Positions 1-8,998 are shown, counted from the stretch's first letter. The stretch is DNA of 30,181 nt from Mageeibacillus sp. UBA5770 (GCA_002418705.1 DIEQ01000084.1:25657-55837), one strand, 5' to 3'. Notes: a model not told the origin generated them from the sequence alone. Program-made: numbers and translations.

Positions 1-119
1 CCGTCGGCGATCCCTTCAAGGATACAGCAGGACCGTCAATTAACACACAGGTCACTGTCGTTTCACTGGTCGCATCACTCATGGCAACCTTGTTCCTTAC
101 CTATAGTATTTTCGGCTGA
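1..119 (+). CDS. hppA: Membrane-bound ion-translocating pyrophosphatase, C-terminal end (partial)
   Basis: Only the last 38 codons are in the window, read in frame from base 3 to a TGA at 117-119. The peptide starts VGDPFKDTAGPSIN, which matches the well-conserved end of membrane pyrophosphatases (consensus near DTVGDPFKDTSGPS), followed by a final hydrophobic helix ending in TYSIFG. Family members split pyrophosphate in the cytoplasm and pump Na+ or H+ outward. The residues that decide the ion and the K+ dependence lie upstream, outside the window. A hairpin terminator follows at once. The family call is fairly sure despite the short piece. Confidence 0.85.
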   Translation, partial: VGDPFKDTAGPSINTQVTVVSLVASLMATLFLTYSIFG

Positions 120-146
120 TTCAATCTCAGTTTGCTGAAATATTTT

Positions 147-195
147 ATGCGGTGTACTGCTTTTCAAAACAGTACACCGCATTTCTATGCTATTT
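147..195 (+). terminator. Rho-independent terminator after hppA
   Basis: A 13-bp perfect stem (147-159 with 170-182, GCGGTGTACTG core) encloses a 10-base loop and is followed by a T-rich but interrupted tail. It lies 28 bases after the hppA stop. The weak T-tract makes it less typical than the other terminators here. Confidence 0.75.
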
Positions 196-352
196 ATTTG
201 AGTATGTTATAGCCTGCCGGAAAAAGAAACATGAATGATATGTGTTTTTAAGTTCAGAATGATAAAATACACTTATCCTTTTTTACAGGCGGAACAAATA
301 CCGACAGTAAATCCGCAGATAAGGTATCGTGTTTTTACAGGAGATTTGATGT

Positions 353-3300
353 ATGAAATCGCAGAGCGGGCTGGATTCATTTTGGCCGTACGATTCAATA
401 GATGAGCTATATTGTGAAAAGATTTTGCCTGAGTTTGGGCTTGTTCCATCCAAATGGCAGTTCACTTTGCCGTCGTGGAGATTTTTTCATGCGGAAAACC
501 GGGATATGGTTCCCGTAGATTTTACGGAGCCTTCATGTAATGACAATTTATGGGATACAGTTGATCTTCCTTCTGTCTGGCAGCAGGAAGGGTATGGGAT
601 TCCTTCGAACCTCCAATATGATGCCGGCAGTAAAGATGAGGCGGGTAATTTAAGAAAACGAATACAGGCGAAGTTTGCCGCACTGTCAGGCAGTGAAACA
701 GATGACGATGTCGGTGTGTACCGTACCTGGATAACGATTCCCCAGCCCTTTTTTGAACGGGCCGTTTATTTTCAGTGCAGCGGCATTCGAGGCCGGTTTG
801 AGCTATATTTGAACGGGAAATTAATTACATCATCCGGAGCATGCTATTCTGCTCAGAAGATACTGCTGTCTCCGTTTTTCAATGGAGAGAATAATCTTCT
901 TACCATTCTTGTGTACCGACTCGATTCTGACCGTCATGGACGCGTCAGAAGGGAGAACGGCACTTTTGGATACAGCGGAATATTCCGTATGCCTGAAATC
1001 ATTGCAGAATCTTTTGTTGAACTGTCGATGGTACAGTTACATACATCATGGATTGACTCAGATCCACATCAGGATATCAATCCTTTACCTGCGCAGACAG
1101 AAACAGATATTATTGACGACGTACATACAAATGATGAACAAGAACTTTTGAGACGTGATCCCGGCGATAGAAGGGACGCGAACATTCGCATGCAGGTAAC
1201 GCTAAAGAGCCATTCTGATCTAATGATACCGATTCGTGTTGAATGTGAGCTTGTGGAGGCAAGATTAGAATACGACTTATATCATCTTCCGGTTCATCCG
1301 GTATCCGTTCTTCAGGAGATGAGCGGCACAGTTGAGGGCGGCAGAGATCTGATACTTAATACTGAGTTAATTGCCAGACGCGTTCTGCCCTGGTCAGACC
1401 AGACACCGGGTTTATATGACATTGTACTATCTGTTAAGGATTTACACGACAGGGTGATCTGTGTAAAAAAGATGCGCTTTGGCTTTCGTACGACTGATGT
1501 CATTGCCCGTGTTTTCCATATCAACGATGCTGCACTGCCTCTTCGGGCTGTCAGGTATTTTTCCTTTGATCCGGTTGACGGCCTTGCGGTGTCTGCCGAG
1601 CGATTCAGGCAGGACATATGGCTTATCAGACAGGCAAACCTGAATACTGTTCTTGTTGCGCATTTACCTGCAGATCCGGTTTTTTACCGTATGTGCGATC
1701 AATATGGCCTTTATGTAATTAGTCAGGCTGATACAGCACATATTTTTCCGATGCTTGAAAGTCTGATGTCCCATCCCTGCATCGCATTCTGGTCCTTTGC
1801 ACCACTCCATTTTGATGAAGCAAAATTTTGGGAAGTCAAGCAAAAACTCCTTCTGCTTGACGGTACAAGACCGTTTTACTGTGAAAAAGACAAAGCACTT
1901 ACCTTATCGGATATTCCGCCTTTTCCTTGTGAGGCAGGGACTCTTTTCGGAGAGTGGTCAGATATTAGTATTGATAAGAGAGTTCTTCAGTCGAAAACTG
2001 AACCTGGACATTCCCTTTTCGAAACTATGCAGGGAAGAGCCAAAAGGGACAGTGATACAGCAGATTTTCACTGGATTCATCAGGGAGACCTGGAAGAGTA
2101 CCATGAAAAAATGGATGTTCCCATTGCTCAGGGAGTTGTCGGAGCAGACCGGATACCTCATCCGATATATTTTGAAATCAAAAAGCAGTGTGAGACGCTG
2201 CAGATTGTAGCATCCGCTGACAGTCCTTGTGACCTTATCCTGGATAATCTGCACCCCATTGGTCAGACGCATGATCTTATTCTCTATTGGCAGCTTCTAA
2301 TGGGGGGCTTTCGCATACGCGGCGGCAAGGGACTCATTGCTTCTATACCTCCCCTGGGAAGGCAGGAGATTCGTTTTCCGTTTACTATTCATGATTATTT
2401 GACAGCAGACCTGCTTTTCCAGGATCCTGCCTTTGCTCAGCTTTATGATATTACAGAGAATCACGAGCTTGTCCTGGATATTAGCGTCTGCCTTGCTGAA
2501 AGCACGTATTATGCAGACAGAGGACACGAAATTGCATTCTACCAACAGGTTCTGGTCGATGATATAGCCGGACCCGGGGAAAAAGGTTCGGTCCCTTCAG
2601 GACTTGACAATCTGCCGGCTGTTCCGGCTCCGACAGAACTTGCAGCGGCTGCTGGAAAGAACGGGCAGGGCAAGCTTGCTGTCAATACACGGCCAGATGC
2701 TTTAATGGTTTCGAATTCATCAATGCAGGCTTCATTTTCGAGAAATAGCGGCGGTTTATATTCTGTTCGTTTTGGAGGCATGGAATGGCTCGCAGGCAGC
2801 CTTACACCGAGTTTTTACCGTGCTGCAACAAACAGTGACAGATCAGACCAGTCTTTTGTACTTGCTGCAACTGTTTTTTCGAAAGAGACTGACTGGAGGA
2901 CTATTCAGCATAATCTGCAATATGAAAGATTTCATTATGAGATGGAAGGACCGGATTTTTCTCTCATTTCCCATTATAAGAGTTTTGCATTTAAGGGAGA
3001 AGTCCTGGTGCAGTATGTGATGGGTAAAGACGGAAAACTTACTGTTACGCTTGCATGCACACCGCGATATGATTTACTCAGAAGCGGTTTTCGAGTTAAT
3101 ATTCCTCAGATAATGAATAGGCTCTCATGGTACGGAAGAGGTTTCCATGAGGCGTATCCGGACCGGAAAGAGTCAGCCCGAATCGGGTATTATGAAGCGT
3201 CTCCCGAGCAGCTATATCATAATTATGCCCGGCCGCAGGAGAATGGAAACCATTGTGATACGCAATATCTGATAATTTCTGACGGAAGCGGGAAAGGAAT

Positions 3301-3562
3301 TATGATTACATCTGGTGACAAAGAGAAATTTTCTTTTTCTGCAGCCCTATTTGCACCTGAAGATATTGATGATTTTCAGCATCAGGAAGAGATGCCGTTG
3401 ATGGATACATATGAACTGTTTCTTGATTTCTACCAGAAAGACATTGAGCGTACCGGCAGAGAAAATCAGCGGTTTCTGAAGAATCAGACGTACAGGGGGA
3501 CGTTTATTTTCGAACCCTGGGAGGCCCCGAAATCAGTTCCTTCAGATCACGAATCTCCTTGA
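353..3562 (+). CDS. GH2 beta-galactosidase-family protein, probably catalytically inactive
   Basis: This 1069-residue protein has the LacZ layout: N-terminal sugar-binding sandwich (about 20-225, with YSGIFRMPEI), Ig-like domain, barrel (about 395-640) and C-terminal beta-galactosidase small-chain domain (about 785-1050, with W926-YGRG, HEAYPDRKESA and 961-PQENGN). No signal peptide is seen, so it should be cytoplasmic. Compared with LacZ, key barrel motifs are changed. WSLGNE, which holds the acid/base Glu, reads W480-SFAPL; DEANIETHG, which holds metal ligands, reads S457-QADTAHIF; the segment carrying LacZ D598-N604 is missing before G594-VVGADRIPHP. A possible nucleophile remains (E550 in TEPGHS, keeping the E-x-x-H spacing). 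A linker rich in P, A and G lies near 740-780. AGGAG at 339-343 sets the start. The family is sure; lack of activity is inferred. Confidence 0.85.
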   Translation: MKSQSGLDSFWPYDSIDELYCEKILPEFGLVPSKWQFTLPSWRFFHAENRDMVPVDFTEPSCNDNLWDTVDLPSVWQQEGYGIPSNLQYDAGSKDEAGNLRKRIQAKFAALSGSETDDDVGVYRTWITIPQPFFERAVYFQCSGIRGRFELYLNGKLITSSGACYSAQKILLSPFFNGENNLLTILVYRLDSDRHGRVRRENGTFGYSGIFRMPEIIAESFVELSMVQLHTSWIDSDPHQDINPLPAQTETDIIDDVHTNDEQELLRRDPGDRRDANIRMQVTLKSHSDLMIPIRVECELVEARLEYDLYHLPVHPVSVLQEMSGTVEGGRDLILNTELIARRVLPWSDQTPGLYDIVLSVKDLHDRVICVKKMRFGFRTTDVIARVFHINDAALPLRAVRYFSFDPVDGLAVSAERFRQDIWLIRQANLNTVLVAHLPADPVFYRMCDQYGLYVISQADTAHIFPMLESLMSHPCIAFWSFAPLHFDEAKFWEVKQKLLLLDGTRPFYCEKDKALTLSDIPPFPCEAGTLFGEWSDISIDKRVLQSKTEPGHSLFETMQGRAKRDSDTADFHWIHQGDLEEYHEKMDVPIAQGVVGADRIPHPIYFEIKKQCETLQIVASADSPCDLILDNLHPIGQTHDLILYWQLLMGGFRIRGGKGLIASIPPLGRQEIRFPFTIHDYLTADLLFQDPAFAQLYDITENHELVLDISVCLAESTYYADRGHEIAFYQQVLVDDIAGPGEKGSVPSGLDNLPAVPAPTELAAAAGKNGQGKLAVNTRPDALMVSNSSMQASFSRNSGGLYSVRFGGMEWLAGSLTPSFYRAATNSDRSDQSFVLAATVFSKETDWRTIQHNLQYERFHYEMEGPDFSLISHYKSFAFKGEVLVQYVMGKDGKLTVTLACTPRYDLLRSGFRVNIPQIMNRLSWYGRGFHEAYPDRKESARIGYYEASPEQLYHNYARPQENGNHCDTQYLIISDGSGKGIMITSGDKEKFSFSAALFAPEDIDDFQHQEEMPLMDTYELFLDFYQKDIERTGRENQRFLKNQTYRGTFIFEPWEAPKSVPSDHESP

Positions 3563-4265
3563 AGGTCAGGTAGCGCCAATCGCCGAGCGGCAGGAATCCC
3601 AAATCAATATTAAGAATTCGTGTGCGCTTGAGTTTGCGGACATGGTATTCGTGATATTCGCACATGCGGCGAATCTGCCTGTTCAGACCCTGCATAAGAA
3701 TAATCCGAAACGTATGGCTTCCTGTCTGTATGATTTTGCATGGCATAGTTACCCTGTCGAGGATTGGGACACCGCTCTGCATGCTTTTTAGAAATTCTTT
3801 TGTAATTGGTTTATCAACTTCAACAACGTATTCTTTCTCGTGATGCCCTTCAGCCCGAAGTATTTTATTGACGATATTTCCGTCGTTTGTTAACAGAAGA
3901 AGACCTGTAGATGACTTGTCAAGACGTCCGATCGGGTATATGCGTTTATCAAAATGAAGGTAATCAATGACATTGTCTTTGTCACGTGTATCGGTGGTAC
4001 AGGTAATTCCCAGTGGCTTATGAAGTGCAATATATACATAATCTTCATCCGGAAAAAGCGGCTTGCCATCGACACGGACAACCTGCCCCGGATGCACGCG
4101 TGTACCGGCGACAGCTGTAACATCATCAACTGTAACAAACCCGGCTGCAACATATTCGTCAGCCTTTCGCCTGGAGCAAAAGCCGCTGGAGCTGATGTAA
4201 CGGTTAATACGGATGCCTTCCTCAGAAGTAGGCATATTCTCACCGGGAAAAATAGATTCAGGCAT
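3504..4265 (-). CDS. rluF: 23S rRNA pseudouridine synthase, RluF/RluB type
   Basis: The 253-residue protein has an N-terminal S4 RNA-binding domain (about 18-60, RINRYISSSGFCSRRKAD) and a pseudouridine synthase domain with the motif GRLDKSSTGLLLLTNDG, where D116 is the expected catalytic Asp. GLNRQIRRMCEYHEYHV is typical of the RsuA/RluB/RluF branch and favours RluF, which modifies U2604 of 23S rRNA in E. coli. The frame stays open for 20 more codons upstream, but AAGGAG at 4280-4275 lies 9 bases before the ATG at 4265, so I take that start. It follows the kinase gene by 34 bases and is probably co-transcribed. Its 3' end overlaps the convergent GH2 gene by 59 bases. Confidence 0.88.
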   Translation of the reverse strand: MPESIFPGENMPTSEEGIRINRYISSSGFCSRRKADEYVAAGFVTVDDVTAVAGTRVHPGQVVRVDGKPLFPDEDYVYIALHKPLGITCTTDTRDKDNVIDYLHFDKRIYPIGRLDKSSTGLLLLTNDGNIVNKILRAEGHHEKEYVVEVDKPITKEFLKSMQSGVPILDRVTMPCKIIQTGSHTFRIILMQGLNRQIRRMCEYHEYHVRKLKRTRILNIDLGFLPLGDWRYLTFKEIRDLKELISGPPRVRK

Positions 4266-4274
4266 TAAAATATT

Positions 4275-4280
4275 CTCCTT
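4275..4280 (-). promoter_or_regulatory. Ribosome site fixing the rluF start
   Basis: On the minus strand AAGGAG stands 9 bases before ATG 4265-4263. The in-frame alternative start at 4325 lies inside the 3' end of the upstream kinase gene and is less likely. Confidence 0.7.
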
Positions 4281-4299
4281 GCACTGGGAAATCGGGAAA

Positions 4300-6099
4300 T
4301 CAATACCACATTGTACCGTTAACACATTTTAAAGTAAATGTAAAAGTTGTTCCTTCGCCGTATTCACTCTGAACGGTGATTGTCTCTCCCATATAATTCA
4401 ACAATTCCCTGGCGATGGAAAGCCCGAGTCCTGTACCCTTTTTGCCGCGTGCCCGGTCAGCTTTATAGAACCGGTCAAAAATATGATCAATATCATATTC
4501 ATGAATGCCCTGACCGGTATCACTTACGGAAATCAGGACCTGATCGTGAGTTTCACCCATTTCTGTAGAAATCGTAATGGATCCGCCTGCAGGCGTATAT
4601 TTTTTTGCATTGTCCATCAGGATGATCAGGATCTGTTCAACACGGTCGGGGTTACCCATAACGGTAGGGCAGGGACCGTTTTTGAATTCGACACTAAAGG
4701 TGATGGAAGCGTCGTTCATGATTGGCGTAAATTTGGCCTGGAGTTCGTTTATCAGCAAATTGAGATCAAACGGGAAGGTCTTGAATGCTATTGTTTTCGC
4801 CTGAAGGCGTGAGAGTTCGAGCATATCGTCAATCAGTCGTGACAGGCGAAGTGTCTCGTGCAGGATAATACCGTAATAACGCAGGCGGTCACTTTCATTG
4901 CGCACCATGCCGTCAGCCAGAGGCTCAACGAGACCGCGAAGCGCTGTCAGCGGTGTGCGCAGTTCATGTGAGACATTTGCGACATAGTCACGGCGTGTCT
5001 GCTCCAAATGCTCTGATTCTGAAATATCACGGAAAAATCCGGTGGCCCCGGCAACCTGATGATTGCTGTCGAATGTAGGCACTATGGTTGAAAGATACGC
5101 ATTGTCCCGTGATTCGATTGTTCTTTCAACAGTAGTTCCCTGGACAATGCATTTTTGAAAATCTTCCCAAACATCTTCGAAAGGAATGAGCTGCAGACGT
5201 TCCGTAAAAAAATTTTTACGTTTGGCGTTCTCAAAGAGTGTTGAGATTGCCGGATTGGAATATACCGGTTTAAGATTTAAGTCAACAGAAACAATTCCTT
5301 CAGAAATAACGTCAAAGATTTCGCGAAGGCGATTTCTCTCAATTGTGAGATCTGAAATAGAGTTGGAAAGCTTGTCTGCCAGATCATTAAAAGACTGTGC
5401 CAGTTCTCCGATTTCACCCTTGATTTTTGTGTCGGCCTTGATAGAAAAATCACCCTGTCCCATGGAACGGGCGATGGTATTCATTTTCTGTATCGGCGTG
5501 ACAAGCATCCGGGATGCAAGAATGACCGGGAGAAGCATGATAAAAGATACAATCAGGGTAGATATCAGAAGAACTTCAGAGAGACTTTGCCTGATTGAGT
5601 TTATTTCTGTCAGGGGGTCTGCAAGAACAACATATCCCGTGATGACACCTTCTGATATGATGGGGACCTGCACAACCATAATACTGGCATCACGGTCATC
5701 CCGGGGAATTACAAATATCTCATTATCTTTTTTGGTTTGGGAAAGCTTGTTTACATCGAGGTAAGCCTGCAGCTTATCCATCAGTGCGTTATCCTGATCT
5801 GATTCAGCAGTGGTACGGGCAATGCTTTGCCCGTTTTCGTCGCAGATAATAATATACGAGTCGACAAAGCTTCGATTGGTTAAGAGAGTGTTCAGATCAT
5901 TATCAGTGAGATCGAGATCGGGTGTGCCCGCATAGTTCGAGGCAATTGAATCTGCGCGTGCCAGAAGTTCGGCTTTCCTTCCGGTTTCGAGAGTCTTTCC
6001 GGATGCAAATGCAAAAAGGAAAGAAGCAGATACGGCGGATAGAGACAGTGTTATCAGCATGATAAGTATGATTCGTCTAAAAAAAACACTGCGAAGCAT
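4300..6099 (-). CDS. Sensor histidine kinase, PhoR/WalK-like
   Basis: The 599-residue membrane kinase has TM1 (about 9-33), an extracellular sensor region of about 140 residues, TM2 (about 175-200), a HAMP domain (about 196-250), a PAS domain (about 255-360), HisKA with phospho-acceptor H378 in NVSHELRTPL, and an HATPase domain with N box (DNAKKYTP, N497), G1 box (DTGQG, 527-531) and GTGLGLSIA (555-563). All motifs needed for autophosphorylation are present. The start ATG overlaps the response regulator stop by one base (TGATG), which points to translational coupling. The order regulator-kinase with HAMP and PAS resembles PhoPR, VicRK and similar pairs, but no neighbouring target gene reveals the signal. 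Confidence 0.93.
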   Translation of the reverse strand: MLRSVFFRRIILIMLITLSLSAVSASFLFAFASGKTLETGRKAELLARADSIASNYAGTPDLDLTDNDLNTLLTNRSFVDSYIIICDENGQSIARTTAESDQDNALMDKLQAYLDVNKLSQTKKDNEIFVIPRDDRDASIMVVQVPIISEGVITGYVVLADPLTEINSIRQSLSEVLLISTLIVSFIMLLPVILASRMLVTPIQKMNTIARSMGQGDFSIKADTKIKGEIGELAQSFNDLADKLSNSISDLTIERNRLREIFDVISEGIVSVDLNLKPVYSNPAISTLFENAKRKNFFTERLQLIPFEDVWEDFQKCIVQGTTVERTIESRDNAYLSTIVPTFDSNHQVAGATGFFRDISESEHLEQTRRDYVANVSHELRTPLTALRGLVEPLADGMVRNESDRLRYYGIILHETLRLSRLIDDMLELSRLQAKTIAFKTFPFDLNLLINELQAKFTPIMNDASITFSVEFKNGPCPTVMGNPDRVEQILIILMDNAKKYTPAGGSITISTEMGETHDQVLISVSDTGQGIHEYDIDHIFDRFYKADRARGKKGTGLGLSIARELLNYMGETITVQSEYGEGTTFTFTLKCVNGTMWY

Positions 6100-6788
6100 C
6101 AGGTTGAGACCTCGAATTTATAGCCGACACCGTAAACGGTTATAAGAGACCAGGGCGCCCCTTCATAACATATTTTTTGTCTGATACGCTTGATGTGTGT
6201 GTCAACCGTTCGTGTATCACCGAAATAATCATATCCCCAGACAAGGGAGAGTATTTGTTCACGATCCATGACCTGGCCGAGATGCGCAGCGAGAAGGTGG
6301 AGAATCTCAACTTCTTTGGGCGTACATGATACGAGCTCGCCGTTAACCTTGACCTGATAATTATCCAGATTAATCTCCAGACCTTCAAATCGAAGAAGTG
6401 ATCCAGTCTCCTGCGGTTCTGAAATGCGGCGCAGCACTGCTTTGATACGAGCTATGACTTCGCGGGGAGAGAAGGGCTTCACGATATAATCGTCCGCTCC
6501 AAGTTCAAGTCCGAGGACTCTGTCGATTTCTTCACCCTTAGCGGTAAGGAAAATGATTGGTGTGGAAAGCGTTTTTCGGATTTCACGGCAGACTTCAATT
6601 CCTGTCTTTTCAGGCATCATAAGGTCAAGAATAATCAAATCGGGCTTGTCGTTCATAACGTGCGTCAGAGCGTCTTTCCCGTCAAAGGCACTGGAATATG
6701 TGAAATGTTCATTTTCAAGGTAAATGCCCAGGGACTCATGCACAACAGGATCATCATCACAAATCAGAATATGTGGTGCTACTGCCAT
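6099..6788 (-). CDS. OmpR/PhoB-family response regulator
   Basis: The 229-residue protein has a receiver domain (about 5-118) with acidic residues D11-D13, phospho-acceptor D55 in LIILDLMMP, T82 and K104 in YIVKPFSPRE, then a winged-helix DNA-binding domain (about 127-226) including DTRTVDTHIKRIRQKI and the terminal YGVGYKF. GAGGTGATGAA precedes the ATG at 6788. It is the first gene of the regulator-kinase-rluF set. It should be phosphorylated by the downstream kinase and bind direct repeats in target promoters. PhoP, WalR and similar names cannot be told apart from this sequence alone. Confidence 0.93.
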   Translation of the reverse strand: MAVAPHILICDDDPVVHESLGIYLENEHFTYSSAFDGKDALTHVMNDKPDLIILDLMMPEKTGIEVCREIRKTLSTPIIFLTAKGEEIDRVLGLELGADDYIVKPFSPREVIARIKAVLRRISEPQETGSLLRFEGLEINLDNYQVKVNGELVSCTPKEVEILHLLAAHLGQVMDREQILSLVWGYDYFGDTRTVDTHIKRIRQKICYEGAPWSLITVYGVGYKFEVST

Positions 6789-6829
6789 TTCATCACCTCA
6801 TTATTTAGAAAATTGTTCGTGTTAGTCAC

Positions 6830-6835
6830 ATTATA
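6830..6835 (-). promoter_or_regulatory. Possible -10 element for the two-component operon
   Basis: A perfect TATAAT reads on the minus strand 42 bases before the response regulator ATG. No good -35 hexamer stands 16-18 bases upstream; the region is AT-rich, so the promoter may rely on an activator, for example the regulator itself. Confidence 0.4.
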
Positions 6836-6909
6836 ATCGATTTTAATTGAATTGTTCTTTAATATTACAGAAAACAGAAAAATTATGGACAAATATGCAC
6901 GTACACTCG

Positions 6910-7830
6910 CTAAATTTTGTTTTCAAGCCATGTTTTATACTTTTTTATCAGCCGGATCGGGCCATATGATTGTTTGGCTTTACGAAGACCGGGAAGTCCC
7001 AGATCCTCTTCACGGTTAACGGCATCAACTTGAGGAAACTCCTTCTGGAGAACCATCTGATTAATTGCCGAGTAGATACCGTGGATGGCCTGATCAGCCT
7101 TTTCAAAATGGATATATGTGCGGTTGCTGTTTCCCAGGCTTCCGATTGAGAAGGCACGCACCAGCCCGCCTGTACGGATCAGTCCGCCGTATATATTAAG
7201 CTGATCAAAATCTTCAAACAGACGGCGGATCATGTGATAATCACTTTCTGCGCAATTGTCGGGATCAAGATCCTTGGTCTTACACCAATCGGCGACCAGT
7301 GCGAGGCACTCGGACATGTCACCTTTTTTTAGTGAAGCATATTCATAATCCGGATACATCCGAATGAATTTATTGACATGGTTGCGCTTTTTATGAAGCG
7401 TATTTCCGGCAAGGCTGCGTAGCGCTTCGCCGTCGTACAGATAATCAGAGGAGTCTTCGTTGAAATAAGGTTCGGCCGAAAAGTGTTCGAGATTTTCGAA
7501 AAGAGGGAGCATAAATTCGTCAATACACATGACTTTGAGACGCCATCCGCGGCGCGTAAATTCATTACGGGCGGCTGTTAATATACGGTCAAGCTTAGCG
7601 GAATCAAGTTCGCCCATTGGCATGAGAAGATGCGGATCGGTAAAACACGCTCCGTCAGAAATTAAAAGGCAGCAGTCTTCGTAGACAGCCATTTCACTTC
7701 GGAACACCTCATCCCACGCTATTCTGCAGTTGAATGTCAGGTCGGTAAGTTCCGTCCCGGATTTTTTGTAATATGTATTATATACTTCGCGGTCACCTGA
7801 CGTGAGACGATGAAATTGCAGTTCTGGCAT
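6910..7830 (-). CDS. DUF2156 protein (soluble MprF C-domain-like acyl/aminoacyl transferase fold)
   Basis: The 306-residue protein has no membrane segment. Its sequence (LHKKRNHVNKFIRMYP, then FSIGSLGNSNRTYIHFEKAD, INQMVLQKEFPQVDAVNREEDLGLPGLRKAKQSYGPI) matches the DUF2156 family, a double GNAT-like fold also found as the catalytic domain of phosphatidylglycerol lysyltransferase MprF. In MprF this domain moves an amino acid from aminoacyl-tRNA onto a lipid; free-standing members are mostly uncharacterised. The ATG at 7830 has GGAG 8 bases upstream. The gene begins 21 bases after the ATP-grasp stop and is probably in the same operon. The family is confident; the substrate is unknown. Confidence 0.8.
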   Translation of the reverse strand: MPELQFHRLTSGDREVYNTYYKKSGTELTDLTFNCRIAWDEVFRSEMAVYEDCCLLISDGACFTDPHLLMPMGELDSAKLDRILTAARNEFTRRGWRLKVMCIDEFMLPLFENLEHFSAEPYFNEDSSDYLYDGEALRSLAGNTLHKKRNHVNKFIRMYPDYEYASLKKGDMSECLALVADWCKTKDLDPDNCAESDYHMIRRLFEDFDQLNIYGGLIRTGGLVRAFSIGSLGNSNRTYIHFEKADQAIHGIYSAINQMVLQKEFPQVDAVNREEDLGLPGLRKAKQSYGPIRLIKKYKTWLENKI

Positions 7831-7851
7831 ATATTACTCCATTTTCTCTGA

Positions 7852-8910
7852 TTATTTGTTTGGACTGATAAGAAGCTGATCATATATAAGTGAGGTTTTG
7901 ATGCCGGTTCTGGGGGCGACAGCCGATACCGATCTGCCCTGCATCAGGTCAACAGCCATTTTTACATAATTGTTGCCTGCGAGTGCGGACACGTAGATGT
8001 TGCCCATCATTCGGGGATTTATTTCGAGGAGAAAAAAACGGCCCTGTACATCGGCGCGGAAGCTGATACAGACAACATAGGAAAGATTCAGGGCGGACAC
8101 GATTTTTTCACAGCATGAGGCAAGAAATGAATTATCCCTGACTTCAAGTACGGAGGTCAGACCTCCTGTCATGCACAGATTAATTCGGGTTGTAATGCTG
8201 AGTACTTTGCCGTCCATGCAGAGAACATCACAATCCCACTCATCGCCCGGCAGGAACTCGCTGACCATGTAGGGAGGAATGGAGGCTTCCATACTGATCC
8301 CGGAGAGCATCTGCATGAGCATTGTCTCTGAGAGCGTCCTCTCCGGGCCCTGAAAAAATAGCATGGATGCATAATCGACACTGTCATCAATTACCCAGAA
8401 ACCGGCTGCATCTTCACCTCTGCGGCGCTTGATACAGGGTTTTTTGCCTTCGCTTTTTATCATGTCGATGCCCTCGAAAAGTTCCTGCTTTGTGTCGGCC
8501 AGAAAGAAAAGAGGGGACAATGCAGCAAGGGCGGAATCTTTGCTGTCTCTGAGAAAAGAATAGAGTAGTCCTTTATCATTGGCAGTCTTAACGGCAGACA
8601 GGGGAGAGGAAAGAATTTTTGCACCTGTTTCGGCGAAGATTTGCGACTCATGATCCAGAAGGTCTTCGATGCCCTCCGAAACAATCGGGAAAATGATATC
8701 AACATGATCTTTTTTTAGAATGGTAAGCAGATCGTTCATATATCCGGGGCAGTCGTGTTCTGACACGACATAGAAAGCGTCAAGAATCGCCTGATGAGGG
8801 GTATGGGGATCTGTCGAAAGGCCAACGATTCTTACATCATTCGGATATGCCTCGCGAAGTGTCCGAATCAGGCCGGTGAATGCTCCGTCCGTAAGCAATA
8901 CAGTTAACAC
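7852..8910 (-). CDS. ATP-grasp enzyme, carboxylate-amine ligase type
   Basis: The 352-residue protein begins with a Rossmann-like pre-ATP-grasp domain (1-100) and continues with an ATP-grasp fold: nucleotide-contact Lys region PCIKRRRGEDAAGF (158-171), hinge MVSEFLPGDEWDCD, and the metal site LLEINPRMMGN (E296, N298, R300). It resembles the carbamoyl-phosphate-synthase-like ATP-grasp proteins and PylC. Such enzymes join a carboxylate to an amine or thiol through an acyl phosphate. The start is a GTG at 8910 with AAGGAGGA at 8925-8918, 7 bases away. It is followed by the DUF2156 gene and divergent from an MFS transporter. The substrate cannot be told. Confidence 0.82.
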   Translation of the reverse strand: MLTVLLTDGAFTGLIRTLREAYPNDVRIVGLSTDPHTPHQAILDAFYVVSEHDCPGYMNDLLTILKKDHVDIIFPIVSEGIEDLLDHESQIFAETGAKILSSPLSAVKTANDKGLLYSFLRDSKDSALAALSPLFFLADTKQELFEGIDMIKSEGKKPCIKRRRGEDAAGFWVIDDSVDYASMLFFQGPERTLSETMLMQMLSGISMEASIPPYMVSEFLPGDEWDCDVLCMDGKVLSITTRINLCMTGGLTSVLEVRDNSFLASCCEKIVSALNLSYVVCISFRADVQGRFFLLEINPRMMGNIYVSALAGNNYVKMAVDLMQGRSVSAVAPRTGIKTSLIYDQLLISPNK

Positions 8911-8917
8911 TGGGTGA

Positions 8918-8925
8918 TCCTCCTT
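8918..8925 (-). promoter_or_regulatory. Strong ribosome site for a GTG start
   Basis: AAGGAGGA on the minus strand, 7 bases before GTG 8910-8908. Its strength supports use of the GTG codon. Confidence 0.75.
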
Positions 8926-8940
8926 TGAAACTCAACTTAT

Positions 8941-8969
8941 ATTGTACCCATTATTATTGTGGACTGCAA
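8941..8969 (-). promoter_or_regulatory. Promoter for the ATP-grasp/DUF2156 operon
   Basis: Minus-strand TTGCAG (8969-8964), 17-base spacer, TACAAT (8946-8941): a good sigma-A-type promoter about 30 bases before the GTG start. It lies back to back with the MFS promoter. Confidence 0.55.
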
Positions 8970-8998
8970 TCATGGTGCCGACCCTGTGTGTCTCAAAA

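Noticed and set aside
183..352. Promoter before the GH2 gene
   Set aside because: TTGAGT, TTATAG and GATAAA occur but not in acceptable spacing; I could not choose a convincing pair.
5186..5764. Open frame (192 codons) on the plus strand inside the histidine kinase
   Set aside because: Low-complexity Ser/Arg-rich translation opposite a clear kinase, with no ribosome site or known domain.
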